Shown here piece after piece: positions 10,891-20,717 of a stretch of DNA of 64,000 nucleotides (the stretch's first letter is position 1; the number at the start of each line of letters is the position of its first letter). A program made the position numbers and the translations under genes. The notes under the pieces are model-generated. The model was not told where the DNA came from and did no database searches. It saw only the letters and a list, made by a program, of their open reading frames with translations. The DNA is from Mycolicibacterium sp. BiH015 (GTDB lineage: Bacteria > Actinomycetota > Actinomycetes > Mycobacteriales > Mycobacteriaceae). The stretch is from contig NZ_JAQGCZ010000005.1 in assembly GCF_027706845.1 (NCBI RefSeq), positions 491,733 through 555,732 of the forward strand, given 5' to 3'.

Positions 10891-11537
10891 AGGCTGGCGA
10901 ACCCCACCGCCAGCAACACGCAGCCGACGACGGCCATCAGCGCGCACACCCCGTAGCGGCCCCGTGCCCGGATCCAGCCGTCGAGCATCGACAGCACTGC
11001 GCGGGTGCGATCCGGCGCCACCAGATAGCACAGCAGCGGGATCTCGACGAGCGCGAACGCCACCACGTTGAACGCCACGAGGGCACCGAACTGCGTGGAC
11101 GCCGCGGCGCCTGACGCGGCGATCAGCGCGAGGGCGGCGAGGTAGTCCACCGACGGCAGCGCGATGCCGAGACCGGCGGCGCCGGCCGTCCACAGCGAAC
11201 GGCCGGTGAGCAGCTTCTTGGCCCGCGTCTGGAATCGGCCCGGTTGCCGCTCGCGCGCCCCGCCCAGGAATCCCGCCCCCACCAGGGCTGCCGTGGCCAA
11301 CACGATCAGGCCCACGGCGATCTGCACTCTGGGCAGCGTGAAATGCGCGTTTCCCAGTGCCGGGCGCAGGACGAACAGCACTGTCACGCCGACGACGGTG
11401 CCCATCGCGAAGCCCCCGGCAAGAAATGCGACCAGCTGCAGCAGCGGCCGGGGGCGGTTCAGCATCACCACGGTCATGCCGATCCGGAACGGCTCCAAGC
11501 TGACGGCGACGGCCATCACCAGGAGCGGAAACCACAT
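10887..11537 (-). CDS. GAP/Sap-family integral membrane protein
   Basis: 216 residues with about six hydrophobic helices (roughly 1-20, 32-55, 68-92, 120-140, 148-172, 192-214) and a basic loop around residues 92-108. It resembles the GAP (GPL-addressing protein) family, small mycobacterial membrane proteins encoded next to glycolipid loci and implicated in moving surface lipids. Lying tail-to-tail with the TPP acyltransferase, it is a reasonable accessory for TPP transport, but this is inferred only from family and position. The start overlaps the leader of the rightward oxygenase transcript region. Confidence 0.75.
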   Translation of the reverse strand: MWFPLLVMAVAVSLEPFRIGMTVVMLNRPRPLLQLVAFLAGGFAMGTVVGVTVLFVLRPALGNAHFTLPRVQIAVGLIVLATAALVGAGFLGGARERQPGRFQTRAKKLLTGRSLWTAGAAGLGIALPSVDYLAALALIAASGAAASTQFGALVAFNVVAFALVEIPLLCYLVAPDRTRAVLSMLDGWIRARGRYGVCALMAVVGCVLLAVGFASL

Positions 11538-11616
11538 GATGGCGTCACGTTACCGGCTTGCGATCCTGCTGATCCGGACGCTGGCGGGATCCGCGCAGCG
11601 CGGCGAGGATGGCGAC

Positions 11617-13136
<1,520 letters not shown>

Positions 13137-13156
13137 CGCGCGACAGCGGGCGATGC

Positions 13157-13318
13157 TCAGGGCCGGGCGGCCAGTTCCTCGCGGTAGTGCCGGACGCGCT
13201 GGTCCAGTTCGGCGGCATCAGCGCTGCGGCCCTCTTTGCGGGCGAGGTCGGCGCGGGTGCTGAGTTCGCGGATCGCGGTGCGAATGTCGTTGATGCTATG
13301 AGGCTGCCGAAGCGACAT
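13157..13318 (-). CDS. Small conserved hydrophilic protein
   Basis: 53 residues, highly charged and predicted largely helical (INDIRTAIRELSTRADLAR then AAELDQRVRHYREELAARP). It is preceded by AAAGG nine bases before the ATG. No family is recognised. It lies 59 bases downstream of the rhodanese gene on the same strand and converges on the flavin reductase gene. Codon use is typical of the region. Confidence 0.6.
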   Translation of the reverse strand: MSLRQPHSINDIRTAIRELSTRADLARKEGRSADAAELDQRVRHYREELAARP

Positions 13319-13377
13319 CAGAGCTGCCTTTCGTCGGTGATTGGCTGCTTCCTGGAGCCTACCCCCGACGCGGCGAT

Positions 13378-13821
13378 TCAAGCCCGGACGCGGGCGGGGA
13401 AATCGTTGGGAATCACCGCGGTCAGACTGTCGGGCATGCGCCTCGTTCGCCCGTTCGCGGTGACGACCGACAGCCCCTCCCTGGCCCAGTATTCGAAGCC
13501 GCCGATGAGCTCTCGCACGCGCCGATAACCCATGCCGCTGAGCGTGAAAGCCGCCTTGGTGGCGCCGTTGCATCCGGGGCCCCAGCAGTAGACGACGATG
13601 TCGGCGTCACGGTCCGGCAGCTCGTCGGCGGCGCATGCGCACAGTTCACCGCCGGGGATGTGCAGTGCGCCCGGCAGATGGCCTTGCTCCCACGCTGCGG
13701 CCGACCTGGTGTCCACCACGATCGGACCTCTCCCGGACGTCCGGGCCGCGGCCAGGTCGGCAGCGTCGATCTCGTAGGCGAGCTTCGCGGCGAAGAACGC
13801 GTGGGCGTCGATGACGGTCAT
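13378..13821 (-). CDS. Rhodanese-domain protein
   Basis: 147-residue single rhodanese domain. Features are IVVDTRSAAAWEQGHLPGA (CH2A-like) and the active-site loop YCWGPGCNGATKAA, in which Cys can carry a persulfide. The C-terminal GFEYWAREGLSV is typical of single-domain rhodaneses. The extended Trp-Gly-Pro loop with a second Cys resembles rhodaneses that act on sulfur compounds other than thiosulfate, but the substrate cannot be read. The start is placed at the internal ATG (MTVIDAHAFF) rather than 15 bases upstream. Confidence 0.85.
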   Translation of the reverse strand: MTVIDAHAFFAAKLAYEIDAADLAAARTSGRGPIVVDTRSAAAWEQGHLPGALHIPGGELCACAADELPDRDADIVVYCWGPGCNGATKAAFTLSGMGYRRVRELIGGFEYWAREGLSVVTANGRTRRMPDSLTAVIPNDFPARVRA

Positions 13822-13912
13822 GGCTTCATCGAACAACGACGGCGGCCGTCATGGAACCGCCGATCCACGGCATATCGCCGTGTGCGCCGTCCTTTCCACG
13901 GGATTGCCCCGG

Positions 13913-15676
13913 CTAGGGCCGCATTTCGTAGGTTCCGTCGTGGCTCTTCACCTGTTCCCAGACGCGGCCGAAGCGGGCAGGGTCGGTCGCCGGCTTGCGC
14001 ACCGCCGCCAGCGCCCACTGCTGTTGGGCTTCCGTCGAGCTCGGCTTGCCGTGCAGCGCCACCGCGTACGCCGAGAAATCCCGCACCTGCACGTCGAAAA
14101 TCTGGTCGACGAGGTCGTGCTCCAAGCCCGTCAGCTCGGCCTGTTCGAGGATGAGCTGCCCGTAGACGACGAGGCTGAACAGATGCCCCACGACGAGGAC
14201 GAAGTCGAGGTCGCTCTGCTGGTCGGCGTCGGGTGCCGCGGTGGCCAGCAGGTCCTTGAAGGCTTGCACCTGCTGATAGAAAACGCCGACGTTAGGGATG
14301 TCGGTGTTCCTCTCGTAGACGGGTGCCCAGTCGGCGAACTGCACCTTCGACGCCCCGCGCGCGGGGCCCTGCGACCAGAAGAAGACGTCGTCGGCTGGAT
14401 CGCGGCGGGTGCCGATCTGCGGGTAGTCGGCCGGATTGAACATGTAATTCGGCATGAACTTCAGGATCTGCGCCACGTTGACGTGAACGGTGCCCTCGAG
14501 GCGCGGCAGCGCCCCGATCAGACGGGTCACCTGATAGAAGTAGGTGTTTTTCTCGAACCCCTTGGCGGCCAGCACATCCCACAGCAGCGTCACGACCCGC
14601 TCACCTTCCGAGGTGACCTTCGACTTCGTCACCGGGTTGAACAGCAGGTACCGGCGATCGTGCGGTCCGGCGCTGCGGAAGTAGTCGATGGCGCGGCCGC
14701 TGAACAGCTTCATCGCGACAAGTCGTGCGTAGGCGTCGACGAAGCTGGCCCGCACATGCGGGAAATCGGTCACCGGATTGCCGTAGAGGATCCGGTTGTT
14801 GGCGTGATTGATCGCCTCGTAGAAGGCGTGCTCGCACATTCCGATCGAACCGCTGCACAGGTTGAACTTGCCGACGTTGACGGTGTTCAGGGCGGCCGAG
14901 AACGCGTCGGGCCCGGTGGCGAGGATGTCCTCCTCGTATACCGGGTAATCGTGTAGCGCGAAGTTGCTGACGAACATTTGGCCGTGCACGACGTTGCCGA
15001 TCAGCTCGTAGTTCTCGTGCTGGCTGTCGGCGGCGAACCACACATACCCGTCCGCCCCGTCGACATCGGTGCGCCGTCCGAAGACCGACACCATGCCGGC
15101 GACGTTGCCGTTGCCGATGTAGTACTTCTGGCCGGACGCGCGGAACAGCACGCCTTCGTCGTCCCCGTCGGCGGTCTGCTCTTCGCGCGAGCGCTCATCG
15201 GAAGCCGGTGTCAGCAGTAGGTCGGTGTTGTAGATGTCGGCGCCGTGCTCACGCTCGGAGAGTCCGAACGCCATCACGCCGCCCGCTTCGAGTTGGGCGG
15301 CGGCCTTCTCCTTGGCCTTCACGTTGTCGCTCTGCCAGATCGGGCCGAGGCCCAGGATGGTCACCTGCTCGGCGTACCAGTATGAGAGCCCGTAGAAGCC
15401 GAGGATCTCGCTGAGCACGGCGTTGCGTGAGGTGTCCCACCGCTTGTTCGGGTCGTCACCGGCGAACTCCGACGGGGTCAGGAACGTTGCGAACAACCTC
15501 TCCCGCTTCACAAAGTCCAGGAAGTCCGAGACCCAGGCGCCGTCCAGATCGTCACGAAGCAACCGAGCCTTGCCGCGCTCCTCGAACCATCGGATCAGCG
15601 CGCTGAGCTGGCGCCGCGACTGCGCGTCCAGCCACTGCGGGTCGAAGTTGTTGGGGTTGAGCAGTAAGGCGGTCAT
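13913..15676 (-). CDS. Acyl-CoA dehydrogenase (FadE-like, long form)
   Basis: 587-residue flavoprotein of the acyl-CoA dehydrogenase/oxidase superfamily, longer than the roughly 390-residue standard because of an extended C-terminal region. The FAD-binding middle domain shows ALSEREHGADIYNTDL-type sequence (GLSEREHGADIY) and the substrate-side YYIGNGNVAGMVSVFG. The helical C-terminal domain includes CSGSIGMCEHAFYEA and HVRASFVDAYARL. It oxidises an acyl-CoA, presumably with FAD. Size and insert pattern recall the large mycobacterial FadE enzymes, but it is not FadE5 by sequence I can verify. It is divergent from an Lrp/AsnC regulator across a 60-base gap holding palindromes, suggesting control by that regulator. 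Confidence 0.88.
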   Translation of the reverse strand: MTALLLNPNNFDPQWLDAQSRRQLSALIRWFEERGKARLLRDDLDGAWVSDFLDFVKRERLFATFLTPSEFAGDDPNKRWDTSRNAVLSEILGFYGLSYWYAEQVTILGLGPIWQSDNVKAKEKAAAQLEAGGVMAFGLSEREHGADIYNTDLLLTPASDERSREEQTADGDDEGVLFRASGQKYYIGNGNVAGMVSVFGRRTDVDGADGYVWFAADSQHENYELIGNVVHGQMFVSNFALHDYPVYEEDILATGPDAFSAALNTVNVGKFNLCSGSIGMCEHAFYEAINHANNRILYGNPVTDFPHVRASFVDAYARLVAMKLFSGRAIDYFRSAGPHDRRYLLFNPVTKSKVTSEGERVVTLLWDVLAAKGFEKNTYFYQVTRLIGALPRLEGTVHVNVAQILKFMPNYMFNPADYPQIGTRRDPADDVFFWSQGPARGASKVQFADWAPVYERNTDIPNVGVFYQQVQAFKDLLATAAPDADQQSDLDFVLVVGHLFSLVVYGQLILEQAELTGLEHDLVDQIFDVQVRDFSAYAVALHGKPSSTEAQQQWALAAVRKPATDPARFGRVWEQVKSHDGTYEMRP

Positions 15677-15729
15677 GATCGCGAATCTAGCGCGGTCGCC
15701 CGACCGCGAAGCTCGTTCGGTGCGATCAT
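15675..15729. promoter_or_regulatory. Nested inverted repeats between acyl-CoA dehydrogenase and lrp genes
   Basis: The divergent gap holds an inner perfect palindrome CGCGGTCG-cc-CGACCGCG (15691-15708) and an outer pair ATGATCGC (15675-15682) / GCGATCAT (15722-15729). The outer left arm covers the acyl-CoA dehydrogenase start codon. Nested dyads suit an Lrp-type oligomer wrapping the region; binding by the adjacent regulator is inferred. Confidence 0.5.
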
Positions 15730-15736
15730 CGCCGCT

Positions 15737-16195
15737 ATGGCGAACGACAACGGGATCGCGCTGGACCGCACCGACGAGGCCATCCTGGCGGCGCTGCAGA
15801 GTGACGGCCGGATGAGCACCGCCGATCTGGCGCGGACGGTGACGTTGTCGCCGAGCGCCACGGCCGACCGGGTCCGCCGCCTCGTCGACCTCGGCGTGAT
15901 CACCGGCTACACCGCGACGGTCTCGGCTGCAGCGCTGGGCTACACCATCACGGCGTTCGTACGGCTGGCCTACGCGTCGGGCAACTACAAGCCGTTGCAC
16001 GATCTGCTCGACGTCACACCGGAAGTGATCGAGGCCCACCACGTGACCGGTGACGACTGCTTCATCGTGAAAGTGCTGGCGCGCTCGATGGCGGACCTGG
16101 AACGTCTGACCGGCCGTCTGGCCACGCTCGGGCCGATCACCACGAACGTCGTCTACTCCAGCCCGCTGACCGGTCGCGCGTTGTCCCCAGCTTGA
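15737..16195 (+). CDS. Lrp/AsnC-family transcriptional regulator
   Basis: 152 residues. The N-terminal AsnC-type winged helix-turn-helix (LDRTDEAILAALQSDGRMS, LSPSATADRVRRLVDLGVI) is followed by the RAM/AsnC ligand domain (about 70-145) containing EAHHVTGDDCFIVKVLARS, the conserved effector-binding turn. These proteins form octamers and usually respond to an amino acid. It is divergently transcribed from the acyl-CoA dehydrogenase, so that gene is the likely target. It converges on the Cys-ladder gene with a 13-base gap. Confidence 0.9.
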   Translation: MANDNGIALDRTDEAILAALQSDGRMSTADLARTVTLSPSATADRVRRLVDLGVITGYTATVSAAALGYTITAFVRLAYASGNYKPLHDLLDVTPEVIEAHHVTGDDCFIVKVLARSMADLERLTGRLATLGPITTNVVYSSPLTGRALSPA

Positions 16196-16208
16196 TCGGA
16201 CACCGTGA

Positions 16209-16694
16209 TCAGGCAGCGTGCACGTCGCGCAGGCCGACGGCGTTACGCAGTCCGGTGCAGTTCACACAGCCGACACAGCCGATGCAGTCCTCGCAACTGA
16301 TACACCCAACGCACGCTTTGCATTTCGTGCACGCGATGCAGGCAAGGCAGGCCAGGCAACCCTTGCAGACGATGCACAGCACGGCAAGGACGCAGCCCGC
16401 GATCACCGCGCTACCGGCGGTCGCGATGGACCCCGCGACGGCGGCGCTTCCCGACGTCGCGATCGACCGTGCGACGGCGGCGCTGCCGGCTGTGGCGACC
16501 GACCCCACGACCACGGCGCTGCCCGCGGTGGCGACGGAACCCGCCACCACCGCGCTGCCGTTGGTCGCGATCGAGCCCGCCACCACCGCGCTGTCGGTGG
16601 TGGAGATGGAACCCGCGACGGCGTAGCTGTTCTCAGTTCTGGAGGACCGGACGACGGCGCGGGCCTCCGGCGACCTTCCAGGCTCGACGGTCAT
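16209..16694 (-). CDS. Hexapeptide-repeat protein with C-terminal Cys-every-third-residue ladder
   Basis: 161 residues of unrecognised function. Residues 1-20 are basic and polar. About residues 23-96 are hexapeptide pairs of the type GSAVVA/GSIATA (about six copies of a 12-mer). About residues 99-148 keep the same six-residue phase, but positions 2 and 5 become Cys: 14 cysteines occur at exact three-residue spacing, plus one six residues earlier (15 in all). The tail is TGLRNAVGLRDVHAA. The pattern suggests one continuous beta-solenoid whose Ser ladder becomes a thiol ladder that could bind metal or form disulfides (inference). It starts nine bases after the sdhB stop, so it is probably the last gene of the Sdh1 operon. 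A frame on the other strand is also open and repetitive but uses rare codons (ATA, AGG, TTG), so this strand is preferred. Confidence 0.72.
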   Translation of the reverse strand: MTVEPGRSPEARAVVRSSRTENSYAVAGSISTTDSAVVAGSIATNGSAVVAGSVATAGSAVVVGSVATAGSAAVARSIATSGSAAVAGSIATAGSAVIAGCVLAVLCIVCKGCLACLACIACTKCKACVGCISCEDCIGCVGCVNCTGLRNAVGLRDVHAA

Positions 16695-16703
16695 GCCGTG
16701 AGA

Positions 16704-17459
16704 CTACTTGCGCCGAAACAGCTTGTTGCCCAACCACACCACCGGGTCGTACTTGCGGTCGGCGGCCCGTTCCTTCATCGGGATCAGCGCGTTGTCGGTG
16801 ATCTTGATGTGTTCGGGGCAGACCTCGGTGCAGCACTTGGTGATGTTGCAGAAGCCCAGGCCGTTCTCCTCCTGCGCCTGCTCGGCGCGGTGGCCGTGGG
16901 TATCCAGGGGGTGCATGTCCAGCTCGGCCTGACGCATCAGGTAGCGCGGGCCGGAGAATGCCAGCTTGTTCTCCTCGTGGTCACGGTTGACGTGGCACAC
17001 GTTCTGGCACAGGAAGCACTCGATGCACTTGCGGAACTCCTGGGAGCGGTTCACGTCCTCCTGCGCCATCCGGTACTCGCCCGGCTGCAGATCCTTCGGG
17101 GGCGTGAACGACGGGATCTCCCTTGCCTTCTCGTAGTTGAAGGACACGTCGGTGACCAGGTCGCGCATCACCGGGAAGGTCCGCAGCGGGGTGACGGTGA
17201 CGACCTCGTCCTCGCCGAACGTCGACATCCGCGTCATGCACATCAGTCGGGGACGGCCGTTGATCTCCGCCGAGCAGGATCCGCACTTGCCTGCCTTGCA
17301 GTTCCACCGGACCGCGAGGTCGGGTGTCTGCGTGGCCTGCAGGCGATGAATGATGTCGAGCACCACCTCGCCCTCGTTCACCTCGACGGTGAAATCCTTC
17401 AGCTCACCGCCGGCCTCGTCGCCGCGCCAGACCCGCAGCTTTGCGTTGTATGCAGGCAT
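16704..17459 (-). CDS. sdhB: Succinate dehydrogenase iron-sulfur subunit (Sdh1)
   Basis: 251-residue electron-transfer subunit that passes electrons from the flavoprotein to the membrane subunit. The [2Fe-2S] motif is CKAGKCGSCSAEINGRPRLMC (here named by its Cys at about 51, 56, 59 and 71). The [4Fe-4S] and [3Fe-4S] ligands sit in CIECFLCQNVCH and CNITKCCTEVCPEH. Order and sequence match Rv0247c-type Sdh1. It starts two bases after the sdhA stop. The downstream Cys-rich repeat gene follows at nine bases. Confidence 0.95.
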   Translation of the reverse strand: MPAYNAKLRVWRGDEAGGELKDFTVEVNEGEVVLDIIHRLQATQTPDLAVRWNCKAGKCGSCSAEINGRPRLMCMTRMSTFGEDEVVTVTPLRTFPVMRDLVTDVSFNYEKAREIPSFTPPKDLQPGEYRMAQEDVNRSQEFRKCIECFLCQNVCHVNRDHEENKLAFSGPRYLMRQAELDMHPLDTHGHRAEQAQEENGLGFCNITKCCTEVCPEHIKITDNALIPMKERAADRKYDPVVWLGNKLFRRK

Positions 17460-17461
17460 GA

Positions 17462-19387
17462 TCAGCCCTTCTGTTCGGGATGCTCGAGCAACTCTTCTGC
17501 GGTGTAGTACTTCTCCAACTCGGACAGTTCGAACGTCGCGAGCAGGTCCGGCCGCATCGGCGGCTGAGGCTCCGCCGTCACCGAGACGTCGGGGATCACC
17601 GGGTCGCCCGGCTCGTCACCGGCACCGTCCACCGTCCGGCACACCAACAGCTTGTTGCGCCACTGCGAATCCATCTTCGGATGGTCGTCGCGGGTATGTC
17701 CGCCTCGGCTCTCGGTGCGCTGCAGCGCGGCCTTGGCCACGCATTCGCTGACGAGCAGCATGTTGCGCAAGTCGATGGCCAGATGCCAGCCCGGGTTGAA
17801 GATGCGGCCGCCCTCGACGACGACGTTGGCGTAGCGCTTCTTCAGCTCGTCGATCTTGACCAGGGCCTCTTCCAGCTCGTTCTCCTTGCGGATGATGCCC
17901 GCGAGGTCGTTCATCGACTCCTGCAGCTCGGCGTGCAGCGTGTACGGGTTCTCGGGGTTGTCCTTCGCCTCGAACGGCGACAGCGCCAACGCCTCGGCGC
18001 GCTCCAGCGCAGCCTCCGAGACGGTGGGTCGATCACCAAGTGCTCGAACGTAATCCGACGCTCCAAGGCCTGCCCGGCGACCGAATACCAGCAGGTCGGA
18101 CAGCGAGTTGCCGCCCAGCCGGTTGGAGCCGTGCATACCGCCGGAGCACTCGCCTGCGGCGAACAGGCCCGGCGTGGCGGCCTGGCCGCTGTCGGGATCG
18201 ACCTCGATGCCTCCCATCACGTAGTGACAGGTCGGGCCGACCTCCATCTCGTCCTTGGTGATGTCCACCTCGGCGAGCTCGATGAACTGGTGGTACATCG
18301 AGGGCAGCCTGCGCTTGATCTCCTCGGCCGGCATGCGCGACGCGATGTCGAGATACACACCGCCGTGCGGGGTTCCGCGGCCTGCCTTCACCTCTTCGTT
18401 GATGGCGCGGGCCACCTCGTCGCGTGGCAGCAGGTCAGGGGTGCGGCGTGCGGAGTCGTTGTCCGCGAGCCACTTGTCGGCCTCTTCTTCGGTTTCGGCG
18501 TACTGCCCCTTGAACACGTCGGGGATGTAGTCGAACATGAAGCGCTTGCCCTCGGAGTTCTTGAGAACCCCGCCGTCGCCGCGCACGCCCTCGGTGACCA
18601 GGATGCCCTTCACCGACAGCGGCCAGACCATGCCCGTGGGATGGAACTGGATGAACTCCATGTTGATCAGGCCCGAACCGGCACGCAGCGCGAGGGCGTG
18701 TCCGTCGCCGGTGTACTCCCACGAATTCGACGACACCTTGAACGACTTACCGATGCCGCCGGTGGCCAGCACGATCGCGGGAGCCTCGAACAGCACGAAC
18801 TTCCCGGTCTCGCGGTAGTAGCCGAACGCCCCGGCGACCCGGTCACCGTCTTTGATGATCTCGGTGATCGAACACTCGTGGAACACCCGGATGCGGGCGT
18901 CGTAGTCGCCGAGCTCCCTCTTGTCTTCCTGCTGCAGCGACACGATCTTCTGCTGCAGGGTGCGGATGATCTCCAGGCCGGTGCGGTCACCCACATGGGC
19001 CAGCCGCGGGTAGGTGTGGCCGCCGAAGTTGCGCTGGCTGATGCGGCCGTCTTTGGTGCGGTCGAACAGCGCTCCGTAGGTTTCCAGCTCCCACACCCGG
19101 TCGGGGGCTTCCTGGGCGTGCAGCTCGGCCATGCGCCAGTTGTTGAGGAATTTGCCGCCGCGCATGGTGTCACCGAAGTGCACCTGCCACGAGTCCTTGG
19201 TGTTGACGTTGCGCATCGCGGCGGCGCATCCGCCTTCGGCCATCACGGTGTGGGCCTTGCCGAACAGCGACTTGGTGACCACGGCGACGCGCAGACCGCG
19301 CTCCCTGGCCTCGATCACCGCTCGCAGTCCCGCGCCGCCGGCACCGATCACGACGACGTCGTACTCGTGCCGTTCTATTTCAGCCAT
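17462..19387 (-). CDS. sdhA: Succinate dehydrogenase flavoprotein subunit (Sdh1)
   Basis: 641 residues; oxidises succinate to fumarate. Features in order: FAD-binding VVVIGAGGAGLRA at residue 11, the AHTVMAEGG segment with the His used for covalent FAD attachment in the family, substrate-loop HPTGMVWPLSVKG, the catalytic-Arg region RMPAEEIKRR, and GGMHGSNRLGGNSLSDLLVFG near the FAD. The C-terminal domain (about 450-640) caps the active site. It corresponds to Rv0248c. It is preceded by the membrane subunit with a 49-base gap and followed directly by sdhB. Confidence 0.96.
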   Translation of the reverse strand: MAEIERHEYDVVVIGAGGAGLRAVIEARERGLRVAVVTKSLFGKAHTVMAEGGCAAAMRNVNTKDSWQVHFGDTMRGGKFLNNWRMAELHAQEAPDRVWELETYGALFDRTKDGRISQRNFGGHTYPRLAHVGDRTGLEIIRTLQQKIVSLQQEDKRELGDYDARIRVFHECSITEIIKDGDRVAGAFGYYRETGKFVLFEAPAIVLATGGIGKSFKVSSNSWEYTGDGHALALRAGSGLINMEFIQFHPTGMVWPLSVKGILVTEGVRGDGGVLKNSEGKRFMFDYIPDVFKGQYAETEEEADKWLADNDSARRTPDLLPRDEVARAINEEVKAGRGTPHGGVYLDIASRMPAEEIKRRLPSMYHQFIELAEVDITKDEMEVGPTCHYVMGGIEVDPDSGQAATPGLFAAGECSGGMHGSNRLGGNSLSDLLVFGRRAGLGASDYVRALGDRPTVSEAALERAEALALSPFEAKDNPENPYTLHAELQESMNDLAGIIRKENELEEALVKIDELKKRYANVVVEGGRIFNPGWHLAIDLRNMLLVSECVAKAALQRTESRGGHTRDDHPKMDSQWRNKLLVCRTVDGAGDEPGDPVIPDVSVTAEPQPPMRPDLLATFELSELEKYYTAEELLEHPEQKG

Positions 19388-19436
19388 TGATCCTCACTTG
19401 TCAGTCTGATGGATTCGTCGGGAGGCAATCGCCTTG

Positions 19437-20255
19437 TCAGCCAACAAATCTCAGATCAGAGATGGTTCCGCTGGCGACCAGCATGATGTAGAAGTCGGTG
19501 AACATCAGGGTGCCCAGCGTGATCCAGGCATACTGCTTGTGCCGGACGTTGAGCTTGCTGATCTGGGTCCACATCCAGTAGCGGACAGGGTGTTTCGAGA
19601 AGTGCTTCAGGCGCCCGCCGGCGACGTGCCTGCAGGAGTGGCACGAGATGGTGTACGTCCACAGCAGGACGACGTTGACGAGCAGGATCACGTTGCCCAG
19701 CCCGAAACCGAAGCCGGACGGGGAGTGGAACGCGATGATCGCGTCGTAGGTGTTGATCACCGAGATGATGCCGGCGATGTAGAAGAAGTACCGGTGCGTG
19801 TTCTGGATGATCAGCGGGAACTTGGTCTCACCGCTGTACTTCTTGTGCGGCTCGGCCACCGCGCAGGCGGTGGGGGACTGCCAGACCGTGCGGTAGTAGG
19901 CGCCGCGGTAGTAGTAGCAGGTCAGCCGGAACAGCAGCAGGAACGGCAGCGACAGGGCCGCGTAGGGCAGCCACCACACGTCGGGGAGGAACTGGCCGAA
20001 GTGCGAGGCTTCGGGAATGCAGCCGGTGCTGACGCACGGCGAGTAGAACGGCGTCAGGTAGTGGTAGTCGGCGACGTAGTAGTGGTCCTGCTGGAAGGCG
20101 CGCACCGTCGCATAGATGATGAACGCGGCGAACCCCAGGTCGGTGAGGATGGGGGACTTCAGCCAGTTGTCGGTCCGAAGCGTGCGCTGCGAGATCTGGG
20201 CACGGCCAGGGGAGAAGACGCCGGTCGCTTTGCGGTCGGCGGTGGGTGCGCTCAC
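19437..20255 (-). CDS. sdhC: Succinate dehydrogenase membrane subunit (Sdh1 SdhC)
   Basis: 272 residues, with about five helices near residues 37-55, 93-115, 155-178, 186-207 and 243-266. It anchors SdhAB and passes electrons to menaquinone. The Sdh1 complex of M. smegmatis is reported to carry a membrane-embedded Rieske-type [2Fe-2S] cluster; Cys/His-rich stretches here (SPCVSTGC, CHSCRH) are suitable ligand sources, though which residues bind is not read from this sequence alone. The GTG start at 20255 is chosen for its AAAGG five to six bases upstream and because the 272-residue length matches Rv0249c. An open extension to 20321 exists. Confidence 0.88.
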   Translation of the reverse strand: MSAPTADRKATGVFSPGRAQISQRTLRTDNWLKSPILTDLGFAAFIIYATVRAFQQDHYYVADYHYLTPFYSPCVSTGCIPEASHFGQFLPDVWWLPYAALSLPFLLLFRLTCYYYRGAYYRTVWQSPTACAVAEPHKKYSGETKFPLIIQNTHRYFFYIAGIISVINTYDAIIAFHSPSGFGFGLGNVILLVNVVLLWTYTISCHSCRHVAGGRLKHFSKHPVRYWMWTQISKLNVRHKQYAWITLGTLMFTDFYIMLVASGTISDLRFVG

Positions 20256-20327
20256 AGTTACCTTTCGATGCAGTTGTGTCCCCCGAGGGGTGCCGCCTCC
20301 CCGTGTCCGGAGAGCCGGCACACGGTC

Positions 20328-20630
20328 TCAGCGAGTACCGCCGAGACCCTCGTCGTCGACACCGCGCCAGAAATCGGTGTCGTACTGGGTGTCCGGGATC
20401 GGAATCCGCTCGGCGACGTGATGGTGCCGGCTGACGCCCCGCGCGAGTTCCAGCTCCTCGGCATCGATGTCGAGACGATCGATATCGTTGAGGATGCGTT
20501 CAGCGTCGTTGACGATGCGGCGGGTGGCAGGGCTGTCCCCGTATCGCGACGCCAGCGACGTGACGCAACGCCTGAGGCTTCCGATCAGTTCGTGAAGCTG
20601 GGCGAGCTCGGTGGTGCTGGTGCTGGACAA
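20328..20630 (-). CDS. Conserved hypothetical protein heading the Sdh1 operon (Rv0250c-like)
   Basis: 100 residues, mostly helical and acidic (ELHELIGSLRRCVTSLASRY, RRIVNDAERILNDIDRLDID), with a His triplet HHH and a DTDFWRGVDDEG tail. It is located immediately upstream of sdhC exactly as Rv0250c is in M. tuberculosis. No catalytic motif is visible. An assembly or regulatory role for Sdh1 is possible, but only position supports it. Confidence 0.8.
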   Translation of the reverse strand: MSSTSTTELAQLHELIGSLRRCVTSLASRYGDSPATRRIVNDAERILNDIDRLDIDAEELELARGVSRHHHVAERIPIPDTQYDTDFWRGVDDEGLGGTR

Positions 20631-20703
20631 GCGACCTCCTTGGGCTGAAGGGTGTCATGGATCACAGTACGCAATTGATGCTAGCGAAATCACCGATGAA
20701 AGC

Positions 20704-20717
20704 GTGAGACAGATCAC
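20704..20717. promoter_or_regulatory. CRP-like site upstream of the Sdh1 operon
   Basis: GTGA-GACAGA-TCAC, matching the mycobacterial CRP half-sites (TGTGA-N6-TCACA) at eight of ten positions. It lies 74 bases upstream of the Rv0250c-like start and 15-27 bases upstream of the rightward enzyme. A random match of this quality is expected about once per 64 kb, so position is the main support. Confidence 0.4.

Noticed and set aside
16192..16626. Repetitive plus-strand frame opposite the Cys-ladder gene
   Set aside because: Uses several rare codons (ATA, AGG, TTG) and gives a Gln/Thr/Met-rich product without pattern, whereas the minus strand gives strict hexapeptide and Cys spacing. Kept in mind as the main alternative.
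16218..17507. 429-codon plus-strand frame across the Cys-ladder gene and sdhB
   Set aside because: The sdhB part is certain on the other strand and the product has no domain; it is repetitive only because the DNA beneath it is.
17480..19390. 636-codon plus-strand frame
   Set aside because: Exact antisense of sdhA.
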